DNA from: Tritrichomonas musculus
Taxonomy: Eukaryota; Parabasalia; Tritrichomonadida; Tritrichomonadidae
Direction of reading: 5' to 3'
Length of the DNA stretch: 64,000 nt
Assembly: GCA_039105265.1 (NCBI GenBank)
Contig: JAPFFF010000034.1
Span: 1,526,868 to 1,590,867 of the forward strand
The notes beneath the pieces were generated by a model that saw only the letters and a program-made list of their open reading frames with translations, had not been told where the DNA came from and ran no database searches. A program made the translations under genes and the position numbers. Positions 30,001-38,686 of the stretch are shown one piece after another (position 1 is the first letter of the stretch; each line of letters starts with the position of its first letter).

Positions 30001-30881
30001 TACAATTCATCACCATCAAGATTGGCATCATTTTCGTCGAGAAAATCGAAAAAGTTCAGCATTTCAATCAGATCAATTTCGCCGAAACATTCAGTAAAAC
30101 TTTTCTTCGTGATGAAGTCGCATATCTCATAGAAGGTCGGCCTCTTCTCTGGACGCCTCGAGTAGCATCTTTTTATGAATTTCTGGTTTTCTTTGCCGTT
30201 TATTTCTGCCAAACAATTCAAAAGATCAAACGGCGGTTCTTTAAGCGTGATTAGCTCGAAGGCTACAAGCGAGAACGAGTAAATATCAATCTTGAAGTCG
30301 TAAGAACCAGTTAAAATCTCTGGAGCTCGATAAAAAGGCGTTCCTAAGTCGGTATGGAGCTTAAATTGGCTCAACCTTTTATCCGAAGATTTGGAAAAGC
30401 CGAAATCACAGATGACTGGGTAGTGATTCTCGTTCAAAAGGATGTTAGCAGGTTTGAGGTCTCTGTGAATAATTTTAACTTTGTGGAGATGGTTCATGCC
30501 GATAGAAAGTCCAAATAATATTATGTATCTGGACGTGGCTGACCAATTAACTGGAGAATTACCTGTTCGCTCTTTTTCAAGTATTTTGTCGAGTGATCCG
30601 CCTGTAAGAAAGTCGGTTACCACGGTTGGAGATGGATCTCCATCAAAACCTTTTAGGCTGTATCCGATAAAATGTACAACGGTGGGATAATTGATCATTG
30701 ATAGATTTGAAATTTCGTTTTCAATGAGAGCGGCAGGAATATTTTGGAAATTAATTATTTTGGCTGCATATATTTCGTCTGTGCGCCGATCTTCAATTTT
30801 AAATACTTTACCATAAGCACCTTCTCCAATAAATTCCTTTTTTCTGTACTTTTCCATGCTTAAATTAGGGGCTGTTTTCAT
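27030..30881 (-). CDS. Protein kinase-Sel1-tandem repeat-LRR fusion protein
   Basis: The start at 30881 (MKTAPNLSMEKYRKKEFIGE) is preferred. An in-frame ATG at 30995 would add a Phe-rich leader of 38 residues that looks like non-coding A+T DNA but could be a signal anchor. An intact kinase domain comes first: GEGAYGKVF, AAKII, HRDLKPANILL, DFGFSKS and FYRAPEIL. One or two Sel1 repeats follow (DAMLAYAEMLDKGEGVRVDK), then a Lys-rich linker and seven copies of a 49- or 52-residue Pro/Lys/Arg-rich repeat (EPEEHKSPD and MMGRRFPPF). About 540 residues of BspA-like LRRs end the protein. It has no membrane helix. The kinase has all catalytic residues and is probably active; the LRR part likely binds partners. 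Fusing an active kinase to BspA-type LRRs through a repeat array is unusual. Confidence 0.9.
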   Translation of the reverse strand: MKTAPNLSMEKYRKKEFIGEGAYGKVFKIEDRRTDEIYAAKIINFQNIPAALIENEISNLSMINYPTVVHFIGYSLKGFDGDPSPTVVTDFLTGGSLDKILEKERTGNSPVNWSATSRYIILFGLSIGMNHLHKVKIIHRDLKPANILLNENHYPVICDFGFSKSSDKRLSQFKLHTDLGTPFYRAPEILTGSYDFKIDIYSFSLVAFELITLKEPPFDLLNCLAEINGKENQKFIKRCYSRRPEKRPTFYEICDFITKKSFTECFGEIDLIEMLNFFDFLDENDANLDGDELYFIGRFWLEHNKSEAEHYMKKSAEKGKIDAMLAYAEMLDKGEGVRVDKEKAQHYYKMASDSRHKAERKKKHKKSAKSKKEALPIEPEKHKSPDGMKIKKKTSKKSPVMRASPGAGDDHNDAKPPNIMMGRRFPPFGEPEEHKSPDDTRRKIATLKRASASPGTGDAHKCASPPDFMMGRRFPPFDEPEEHKSPDGMKIKKKTLKRASASPGTGDAHKCASPPDFMMGRRFPPFGEPEEHKSPDGMKIKKKTSKKSPVMRASPGAGDDHNDAKPPNIMMGRRFSPFGEPEEHKSPDGMRKKIATLKRASASPGTGDAHKCASPPDFMMGRRFPPFDEPEEHKSPDDTRRKIATLKRASASPGTGDAHKCASPPDFMMGRRFPPFDEPEKHKSPDIVPVADAAPPKVKVPTKSPPRKPKPNVSRPILVVDITRTKTMPKNDESAPKISKNSTIFRSVDYIVYILDEPSLTAEITYSPEAKGDVFIKAFVSFNGNEYKVIGIRDKAFYGASIKSLSFSENSYVKSIGASCFLNSTIESFSIPKSLTEFDNEWCNGADKLNKVEVDPRNTKIFAFFSMLFVQDEGKLIFAPRDSEGEIMIPDELTYIGVCCFQNANDIRSLISVNSSLEVIDSYAFYGCRNLEKASIKSDKLTVKKSCFAFSNKLTSVEFNCKHLSLHHRCFENCSSLNSISFLNLEDITLQSYVFNECNSLSKVNINSGSLIKLDDKSFFGQSSIKSIRLSAQSIEYPNNFEIKCNSLIEIWFESKKGLVLSQSMFYRLQQLKSVKIKTEGTIKMKQFCFVDMNNLETVEVTGDEIEMETYCFYNCSSLSTFILQSNKQITLDSQNIFNTYKSLRKIELTSSSSLTIDDYFLENAASLTDVRLSGQGLTIKANCFSGCQKLANFSIIKTGDISIQQNQFINCKKLDKITIEINNSDHLESKVDFGVDCFSRANDLKEIIISGNIITANFHGDSDETKFFAFVRNKDIASYFKE
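28831..29760 (-). repeat. Coding tandem array, seven units of 147 or 156 bp
   Basis: GATTTGTGCTYTTCTGGYTC recurs at 28831, 28978, 29125, 29281, 29428, 29575 and 29731. The spacings are 147, 147, 156, 147, 147 and 156 bp, all multiples of three. Two unit classes differ in the middle: RASASPGTGDAHKCASPPDF (49 residues) and MRASPGAGDDHNDAKPPNIM (52 residues). Same-class copies are almost identical in DNA, indicating recent duplication or gene conversion. Confidence 0.95.
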
Positions 30882-31318
30882 TTTATAAAATAAAAGAAGA
30901 AAATTTATAAACGATATAAAATTTTTTCTCAAAAAGTGAAAATAGTTAAAAAAAGAATTATTCAAACATAAAAATATTTTACAAAACCAGCCCATAATTC
31001 ATTTTTAGTTGTCACTCATATTTATATATTTGCATGTTTAGTGGTGGACTACCTAAGATAACAGCAATGATACAGTTCCATGCAATGCAGAATGAAGCTC
31101 GGCGAGTGATTGTGGATTCAAAAGCATATTGTTCCGAATAACTATTGAGGAGGAGCTGTCATTAATGCTGTTATCCAGAATATTTTATATTTGGACGATG
31201 ATGGAAGGTGAAAATTGACTTATAACCGTCCGGCCAAATCTGATTAGTGTCAATTCCGATTTCCCTTTTTTTATCAAAACTTTTTTTTTAAACTTTATTT
31301 GTGCAGTGTTGTTAATAT
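30882..31318. other. Intergenic flank left of the large transposon
   Basis: No supported gene. A short plus-strand frame at about 31033-31140 (reads SGGLPKITAMIQFHAMQNEA) has no recognised family. The last eight bases, 31311-31318 (GTTAATAT), are the left target duplication of the element that starts at 31319. Confidence 0.5.
31311..31318 (+). repeat. Target site duplication, left copy
   Basis: GTTAATAT directly precedes the left element end and equals 38453-38460. Confidence 0.85.
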
Positions 31319-31381
31319 GGATTAATTTTAGAATAGTTGTACTTTTGAGAGAGTAATTCAAAAAGTGGGAAATCCTCAGAA

Positions 31382-31589
31382 AAAATAATCTAAATAAAAT
31401 GCAAAAAAAAAAATCTTTTTAGGTTACAAAATTTTTACCGATTCTTACCGCCAGCCGCGGGGTCTCGACTCGGCTTCGCTTCGCTCAACCTCGCTCGACG
31501 CCTGCTAGGCGGTATGTAGCTTCGGTAAAAATTATGCAAAAATATAAAAAGATTTTATTTTATCCAGCATTTATTTAAGATTATTTTTT
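31382..31589. mobile_element. Nested MITE-like insertion with GC-rich hairpin
   Basis: It lies in the left inverted repeat at a place where the right arm reads straight through. Its ends are inverted (AATAATCTAAATAAAATGC and GCATTTATTTAAGATTATT). The core, about 31438-31535, is strongly GC-rich for this genome. It has a second inverted repeat (TACCGATTCTTACCGCCAGC against GCTAGGCGGTATGTAGCTTC) around CGGCTTCGCTTCGCTCAACC. It has no coding capacity and is a small non-autonomous insertion younger than the host element. Confidence 0.6.
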
Positions 31590-32471
31590 CCTAGGCTTTT
31601 GTATCCAGTGAACTGAGTGTCCTTTTTCGACTTTTTGTAAAAAGCTGTCACTTTTTGTGGACACAAAACTGCTTTTTTATTTAGTATTTTATTCAAAGAT
31701 TTGAGTTGAAGTATCCAAAAAATTTTTTATTGGATACTTTATTTTTACTTTAATAATCTCATTAATATCAGAAAAAAAGCAATAATAAATGCCTTAAACA
31801 CATACTATTCTTAATTTTTATAAAACCTCTCAAATATGAATTATAAACTTTTCAAATTCACTAAGAATGATTTTGACCAAGAAGATCAACATTTGAAATA
31901 AAAAATAAAATTCAATGTAAATTTGGAGCGATATAATTGGTCAAACGAAATATACATTCAAAATAATCAATGAAAATTGAAAGGTGTATCCAAGATTGAA
32001 TTAAAGTGTCCATTTTGGCTATTTTGGATCCTCAAATTCTCTCAAAAAATAACGAACAAAAATGAGTATCCATTGGATACTTGGTACTCTCCTATTATAC
32101 TGCTTCGTTCTCTCAATTTTCTGAGGCCTCTCAAATTTAAAAGAAGTTTATTTTAGCAAAATAATCACCTATCAAAAAATTCAATGGATTCAAAAATTCA
32201 AAGAATGAAAAAAATAAAAAATAAAAAATAAAAAAGATATCAAAGATACCAAACTCCACTAATAAAATAAAATCAGTCAATTCAGTGATTATATCTGAAA
32301 CATCATCTATTTCCAAGTAATATTGCTATTTGTACTTGCAAAATAAGATCCATTTCCAACGATCATTTTGACATTCTACTAAATTCGACTAAAACGAGCA
32401 ACATTAACTAATAATGAACGATATAAAATGATATAATATATTATATGATTATTTATTCTTATTTATTCGTA

Positions 32472-33012
32472 CTCCTTACTATAAATTTATTGAATCTTAT
32501 TTCCAAATTCATTATTTTTTCATTTTTTCGTTATAATAACTAACAATACACAATATTATATGATGTAATATGCAATAGGATTGTTATTTCTTATTCTTTC
32601 GTTCTCCTTACTATAAATTTATTGAATCTTATTTCCAAATTCATTATTTTTTCATTTTTTCGTTATATTCACTAACAATACACAATATTATATGATGTAA
32701 TATGCAATAGGATTGTTATTTCTTATTCTTTCGTTCTCCTTACTATAAATTTATTGAATCTTATTTCCAAATTCATTATTTTTTCATTTTTTCGTTATAT
32801 TCACTAATAATACACGATATTATATGATGTAATATGCAATAAGATTGTTAATTCTTATTCTTTTGTTCTCCTTACTATAAATTTATTGAATCTTATTTCC
32901 AAATTCATTATTTTTTCATTTTTTCGTTATAGTAACTAACAATATATAATACTTAATTGTATTATCAGTTATAATAATATTGCAAATCTTTTATTTTCTG
33001 CTTATTTGTTTC
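32472..33012 (+). repeat. 132-bp tandem repeats in left inverted repeat
   Basis: CTCCTTACTATAAATTTATT recurs at 32472, 32604, 32736 and 32868, exactly 132 bp apart. A degenerate fifth copy lies near 33000. The mirror-image array lies at 37419-37950. Confidence 0.92.
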
Positions 33013-33178
33013 TCTTTATAATATATAATATTAATATTATTTTGAAAAAACTCATTGAATTATTTCAATTGATAAAGTATTATTAAGTATATTTGCATTT
33101 CAAAATCAAGTAATTTTCTCATTTATTTCTGCATAGTAACAGTTATTTACAAATAAACATCGTAGAAACCCGATTTAT

Positions 33179-33475
33179 TATGCATTTAATCCATTTACTA
33201 TTTGATTCAATTACGAATATTTACAAATTAACTAATGCAGCTCGTTTTCTTTCGAAATATACAAATATTGATTAATTCATTGTTATTAAACTCGATTTTT
33301 TATGCATTTTATCTATTTACTATTTGATTCAATTACGAATATTTGCAAATTAACTAATGCAGCTCGTTTTCTTTATAAATATACGAATAATGGTTAATTC
33401 ATTGTTATTAAACTCGATTTTTTATGCATTTTATCCATTTACTGTTTTATTTCAATAGCAAATATTTGTATTTTG
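33179..33475 (+). repeat. 122-bp tandem repeat, about 2.5 copies
   Basis: The word TGCATTTWATCYATTTACT recurs at 33181, 33303 and 33425, a 122-bp spacing. Between the copies lie AACTAATGCAGCTCGTTTTC and related words. It sits just inside the left inverted repeat and I see no mirror copy on the right side. Confidence 0.85.
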
Positions 33476-33617
33476 ATCAACTTGTATCCATAAAGAATAA
33501 TATCTACAAAAAAGATTTAACTAATACAAATTCAATTGAAATTAAAAAAAAAAAACTGTTTTAAAGAAAAAAAAAGATAATTAGAATTCAATTTGTTTTT
33601 ACTAAACCTTGATCTTT

Positions 33618-34556
33618 TTATGTGTAACTTGTTTTTCCTATTGTCCTTAATAGTTTTATTAGTTTCTGTCCTCTTGAAAGTCCTTTTAAGTTGTTTCGAC
33701 GCCAGATATATTCGAAAACATATCCTTGAGCATCCAATGAGCTTATTCCGCACGACATCAGCTTTTTAAATTTGAGTTCTCTCCACATCCTTTCGATATG
33801 TTGTGTGTGCGAACCGATCTCGGGGTCAACAAAATTTTTAGAATGATTTACTGAAAAGTGAGTGAAGTTTTTGTTTGGGATGTTTTCGATTTGTTGGTAA
33901 GAAGCCCAGGTGTCTGAATGAATGATGGAACCTGCTGCGATGTGTTTTGATATTTGATCATTGAGAGTCGGTGCAGTTCGATCTTCAACTACCAGCGCAA
34001 AAGCTTTATCGGTCTCTCTACAGATTCCACCGAAAACCCAAACTGTTTTCAATTGGCGTCCTCTGTCATATTTCCGGTGAGTAATTACTGTTTCATCTAT
34101 CTCAACATTCATGTCTGATCCACCAATTTGTTCTTGAGGTCCTTCAGTTATTTCTTCGATAACCGAGTCTCTAAATGCCGTAAAAAAGTTTGTCACTGTA
34201 TCTTTGCTTACATTACATTCAGCACAGGTATCTTTGAGAGAGTATCGATGAGTCCAGCAATATGCTAATGCTAGAAAGGTGGGAGGATCGATGTGGGCTC
34301 TTGTAAGTATTGTTTTGTGAAATAATGAAAAATGAATGTGACATTGAGTGCAATAGCGTAGCAGATTGAAATATGTAATACTAGAGTTATGTATATTTGA
34401 TGTTTCTGCTTCGCATTTAGGACACTGGCAAGAATCTTCAATTATATTTAATTCGCGAAATAATTAAAACATATTGTTTTTGTTTGAACAAAATATATAT
34501 AATCCAACAAGATTTTGAGATTGATTTTCAAACGCATTAACTATTGATTGATTCAT
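33618..34556 (-). CDS. Merlin/IS1595-type transposase (one in-frame stop)
   Basis: From an ATG at 34556 the frame runs 312 codons, with a TAA at codon 31 (34464-34466). The rest is uninterrupted. After the stop comes a zinc-ribbon (CQCPKCEA, then LLRYCTQCHIHFSLF), the helix-turn-helix region (ALAYCWTHRYSLKDTCAECN) and the ISXO2-like DDE domain. The domain shows Asp in NVEIDETVITHRK, Asp in SIIHSDTWASYQ and Glu in HTQHIERMWRELK. The HSKNFVDP and GSHTQHIERMWR blocks are characteristic of IS1595/Merlin proteins. It would cut and join the element ends. No ATG lies between the stop and the zinc ribbon, so the stop must be read through, or another start used, for a complete protein. It may be a very recent pseudogene. 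Confidence 0.85.
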
Positions 34557-34839
34557 ATAAAATTATATTAAGAATTAACGTCATTTAAACATTTAATAGA
34601 AAAATTTCAAACTTTTTCATTTATGATATTCGATTTCTAAAAACTAAGTTATCTTAATAAGAACCAAATTAAATAACAAATTTTTGAAATGAAATAACAA
34701 ATATTATAATTTTTGTTATATATTTTTTTATTCAAATAAAAACTTTATAATTCATATTGAAATATGGTTTCCAACTTAAAATATATAGTTTACATTTGCA
34801 ATAAAGATTATTGAAAAAGAAGTTTTTTATAAATAAATT

Positions 34840-35670
34840 ATATTGGTAAATATTTTTTTTTGAACTTTTTAGATTTTTTCCCCTCAATTTTTTTCTTTGT
34901 ATATTTGTTCACAAATAGTTGAACTTTTTAGATTTTTTCCTCTCAATTTGGATTTTTTCAAAAAAGCAAAAAAGCATGAAAATAAGTAAATAAAATACTA
35001 AAAGAAGAAACTATAAATATTTTAATATACATAAATAGAATTTATTAAGATTTTTCTGTTGAGAAAAAAAAATCATGAAATAATAATTAGCATTTCTTTG
35101 GGTGAGAAAATTTAGATGCATTAAAATATGCAGTATTTCATCTAGTATAAACTATGAGTATATGCATTGAATAAGAAAAGCAATTATTGGTGTTTAATGA
35201 GCAAAAAAATATATCGTTTTGCACCAATTTTGTGATAAAATACAATAATTAGGTTTATTAGTTAAGAGTGAAAGCGCATTGGACGTATTTGTGTTCTTTT
35301 TGTGAGAATTGTGATCATATATATCTTCAAAATTTGAAGCTAAATATTGGTTTCTTTTTCATCTTTTGCTCTCAATTTTTTTTATTGGATCGGTAATACC
35401 AGCATTATGCTCTTAAAAGCAGGAAATAAGGGAAATTTAGACAACGATTTTAATAAAAATTGGAAATTGCAAATAGAAGTTTATTTTTCTTCTTCTTTAT
35501 TGAACATATAATGCCTGTAATGCTGTGAAATGGTGTTTATTGGTATAAAAACCTCGAATACTTACTTCTTAAATAGTAAAATTATAAAGATATTATGACA
35601 AATAAGCATTCAAAAAAATTGAGAGTAAAAAATCCAAAAAGTTCAAAAATAAAGATTTACCATTATATTT
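34840..35670. repeat. Inverted-repeat pair inside the transposon, possible nested MITE
   Basis: TTTTTTTGAACTTTTTAGAT followed by TTTTTCCCCTCAATTTTTTT near 34855-34895 is mirrored at about 35615-35660 (AAAAAAATTGAGAGTAAAAA, then AATCCAAAAAGTTCAAAAAT). A direct partial copy lies at about 34918-34950. The span of about 830 bp has no coding frame. It may be a nested non-autonomous insertion; no target duplication is certain. Confidence 0.45.
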
Positions 35671-35759
35671 ATCATCAATTTTAATTAAAAAAAGAGATTA
35701 GAAAAATGAAGTTTATCAAAAAAAGCACCAATCTGTTATGGAAAACATACAAAAATGTA

Positions 35760-36320
35760 TGATTTTAGCGATTAAATTAAAGATTTCAATGAATAAATGA
35801 ATGGTTACGTTGATTAATGTCTTATAAATTTGTTATTTTAGTGATTAAAATAATGATTTCAGTGATTAAATGAATGATATCAGTGATGAAATAAATGATT
35901 TTAGTGATTAATGTGTTATTTTAGTGATTAAAACAATGATTTCAGTGATTAAATGAATGATATCAGTGATGAAATGAATGATTTCAGTGATTAAAACAAT
36001 GATACCAGTGATAAAATGAATATTTTTAGTGATTAAATGAATGATATCAGTGATAAAATGAATGATTTTAGTGATTAATGTGTTATTTTAGTGATTAAAA
36101 CAATGATTTCAGTGATTAAATGAATGATACCAGTGATAAAATGAATAATTTCATTAAATAATGTGTTATTTCAGTGATTAAAACAATGATTTTAGTGATT
36201 AATGTGTTATTTTAGTGATTAAATGAACAATTTCAATGATTATATGAATGATATCAGTGATTAATGTGTTATTTTAGTGATTAAAACAATGATTTTAGTG
36301 ACTAAATGAATGATTTCAAT
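35760..36320 (+). repeat. Degenerate 20-21-bp minisatellite
   Basis: Variants of CAGTGATTAAATGAATGAT, TTAGTGATTAATGTGTTATT and TTAGTGATTAAAACAATGAT alternate for about 550 bp. The shared core is AGTGATWAA. The variants occur in a recurring order, which suggests higher-order units. Confidence 0.85.
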
Positions 36321-37204
36321 ATGTATACGCGATTTCCATAAGTTTTTTCTATTATGGATATAGTTAACATAAAATAAATGTTTTATATCAAGCATTATAT
36401 AATCGTTATGAGTCAATGATAATGCATTTAAAGAGTTTAACAAAGCTATGTATGATAATGTTAGTGTAATTATTACAATAGACAGCATTAATTCTAAATA
36501 TTTTGGTGATTTAATTAAAGATTAATATGAAAGAAATAAAGAATCTATAACTTCCTTTAAATAATTGAAGCACACTTAATATTGACACATATAGTTTTTA
36601 TTGAAATAACAAAAGAAATCGATAAAGGCACATTAATAAGTGCAAGAGCTGATGATATTAACAATTTGGATTGCTTAATTAAGTGCATACTGCTGTAAAA
36701 ATAGTTATTAAAGGTTTAGGTAAGAGAATGCTTAAAGGGATATGATTTAGAAATGAAATTATAATGGATATGGATATATAACTGTAATTGAATTATACTG
36801 GTTAAGGATATAAATAGAGTTAACTTTTGATAGCAGGGATATAATTCCTTTTTTCCATCTATAGCATTACTCTTATGAATAAAAATAATGATTGTATAAG
36901 TTGTTTGATGAAGAAATAATCTAGAATAATGATATAACTTGTTATAATAATGATGTAAATAATTGTGATCAATGATGAAATGGATGATAATGCTGATAGA
37001 ATTAGTGTATTTAGTATCTGAAACTATTCATACCGTATTTGTCATTAAAAAATCATTTAGGAAAAATGTTAGAATAATATTTTAACAGAACACTGACTGA
37101 AAATCATATAATAATTTTGAATACTTAAAATAAAAGATTTCATCATTTGTTTCATGAATATATGAAAGTTCAATTTATTTTTATAAGCTAGAGATTAAAG
37201 AGCA
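36321..37204. other. Transposon interior, no gene seen
   Basis: This is low-complexity A+T DNA with ATG-rich words and no coding frame that I can support. A 75-codon minus frame at 36488-36261 overlaps the minisatellite and looks like chance. Confidence 0.5.
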
Positions 37205-38452
37205 TTTTTTTAATACTTCATTTATTGAAATAATTCAATGAGTTTTTTCAAAATTATATAAAAATATTATGAATAGAAAGAAATAAGCAGAAAATAAATA
37301 AAAGCTTTGTGACATCATAATAACAGATTATATCATAGGGTTTCATATATTATTAGATATTTTAATGAAATAACTTGAAGATATTAAATTTAAAAAAAAG
37401 ATTTAATGAATTTTTAACAAGGAGAACGAATAAATAAGAATAAATAATAATATCATATATTATATCATTTTATATTGTTCATTGTTAGTTAATATGACGA
37501 CTATATGAAAAAATGATGAATTTGGAAATAAGATTCAATAAATTTATAGTAAGGAGAACAAAAGAATAAGAATTAACAATCTTATTGCATATTACATCAT
37601 ATAATATCGTGTATTATTAGTGAATATAACGAAAAAATGAAAAAATAATGAATTTGGAAATAAGATTCAATAAATTTATAGTAAGGAGAACGAAAGAATA
37701 AGAAATAACAATCCTATTGCATATTACATCATATAATATTGTGTATTGTTAGTGAATATAACGAAAAAATGAAAAAATAATGAATTTGGAAATAAGATTC
37801 AATAAATTTATAGTAAGGAGAACGAAAGAATAAGAAATAACAATCCTATTGCATATTACATCATATAATATTGTGTATTGTTAGTTATTATAACGAAAAA
37901 ATGAAAAAATAATGAATTTGGAAATAAGATTCAATAAATTTATAGTAAGGAGTACGAATAAATAAGAATAAATAATCATATAATATATTATATCATTTTA
38001 TATCGTTCATTATTAGTTAATGTTGCTCGTTTTAGTCGAATTTAGTAGAATGTCAAAATGATCGTTGGAAATGGATCTTATTTTGCAAGTACAAATAGCA
38101 ATATTACTTGGAAATAGATGATGTTTCAGATATAATCACTGAATTGACTGATTTTATTTTATTAGTGGAGTTTGGTATCTTTGATATCTTTTTTATTTTT
38201 TATTTTTTATTTTTTTCATTCTTTGAATTTTTGAATCCATTGAATTTTTTGATAGGTGATTATTTTGCTAAAATAAACTTATTTTAAATTTGAGAGGCCT
38301 CAGAAAATTGAGAGAACGAAGCAATATAATAGGAGAGTACCGGATACTTTTTGAATACAAACTCGTTTGGACACAAAAGCCTAGATTTTTTCTGAGGATT
38401 TTCCACTTTTTGAAGTCTCCTCACAAAAGTACAACTATTTTAAAATTTATCC
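37205..38452 (-). repeat. Right terminal inverted repeat
   Basis: This is the reverse complement of the left arm without the nested insertion and the extra 470 bp. It holds the mirror 132-bp array: AAGGAG words at 37419, 37551, 37683, 37815 and 37947, spaced 132 bp. Confidence 0.87.
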
Positions 38453-38460
38453 GTTAATAT
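38453..38460 (+). repeat. Target site duplication, right copy
   Basis: GTTAATAT directly follows the right element end and equals the left copy at 31311-31318. Confidence 0.85.
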
Positions 38461-38686
38461 ATCATTATTAAATCCATTACTATATTTACCTTGTGAAAAA
38501 TCGATTTTAATGACACCAGTATTGATAATGTGTCATGAAGAAGAGCTTTGATAAATTCACAAGTAAAAATATTAATTAGAATGATTTAAAATTGCAAAAA
38601 TAAAATTTTACGTTAATGTCACTTCACTTTAATAACTCTTGCATTTGTAAATAACAATAACAAGAGTTTACATGTTTTCTTGAATT

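Larger units (their letters stand above)
31319..33085 (+). repeat. Left terminal inverted repeat
   Basis: This matches 37205-38452 in reverse complement, interrupted by two left-only stretches: a nested insertion at about 31382-31589 and about 470 bp at about 31615-32085. The inner part from about 32085 to 33085 aligns closely, including four clear 132-bp repeat copies. Confidence 0.85.
31319..38452 (-). mobile_element. 7.1-kb Merlin/IS1595-type DNA transposon with very long inverted repeats
   Basis: The left end GGATTAATTTTAGAATAGTT and the right end (reverse complement GGATAAATTTTAAAATAGTT) match. Identical 8-bp sequences GTTAATAT flank both ends (31311-31318 and 38453-38460), a target site duplication of the length known for Merlin and IS1595 elements. 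The inverted repeats run inward to about 33085 and from about 37205. They contain 132-bp tandem repeats. The left arm holds a nested GC-rich insertion and about 470 bp absent from the right arm. A transposase gene lies inside on the minus strand. The rest of the interior is non-coding and repeat-rich. Described Merlin elements are usually 1-3 kb, so this one is exceptionally large. The transposase carries one early in-frame stop, so it may be recently inactivated, or translation may start later. Confidence 0.88.

Noticed and set aside
30882-30995. N-terminal 38-residue extension of the kinase fusion
   Set aside because: It is Phe/Asn/Leu-rich with non-coding-like composition, and the kinase fold starts soon after the second ATG. 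It is not excluded as a membrane anchor but less likely.
19850-31000. Row of minus-strand genes considered as an operon
   Set aside because: Spacers are hundreds of bases, functions are unrelated, and trichomonad genes are transcribed singly.
31438-31535. GC-rich hairpin considered as a tRNA or rRNA piece
   Set aside because: There is no cloverleaf, A/B box or rRNA signature; it sits inside inverted ends and reads better as a nested insertion.
32472-33012. Regular repeats considered as a CRISPR-like array
   Set aside because: The units are contiguous 132-bp tandem repeats without unique spacers, mirrored in the other transposon arm, in a eukaryotic genome.
31319-38452. Large element considered as a Polinton-type element because of its long inverted repeats
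   Set aside because: No polymerase, integrase, capsid or packaging genes are seen; the transposase is IS1595/Merlin-type and the duplication is 8 bp.
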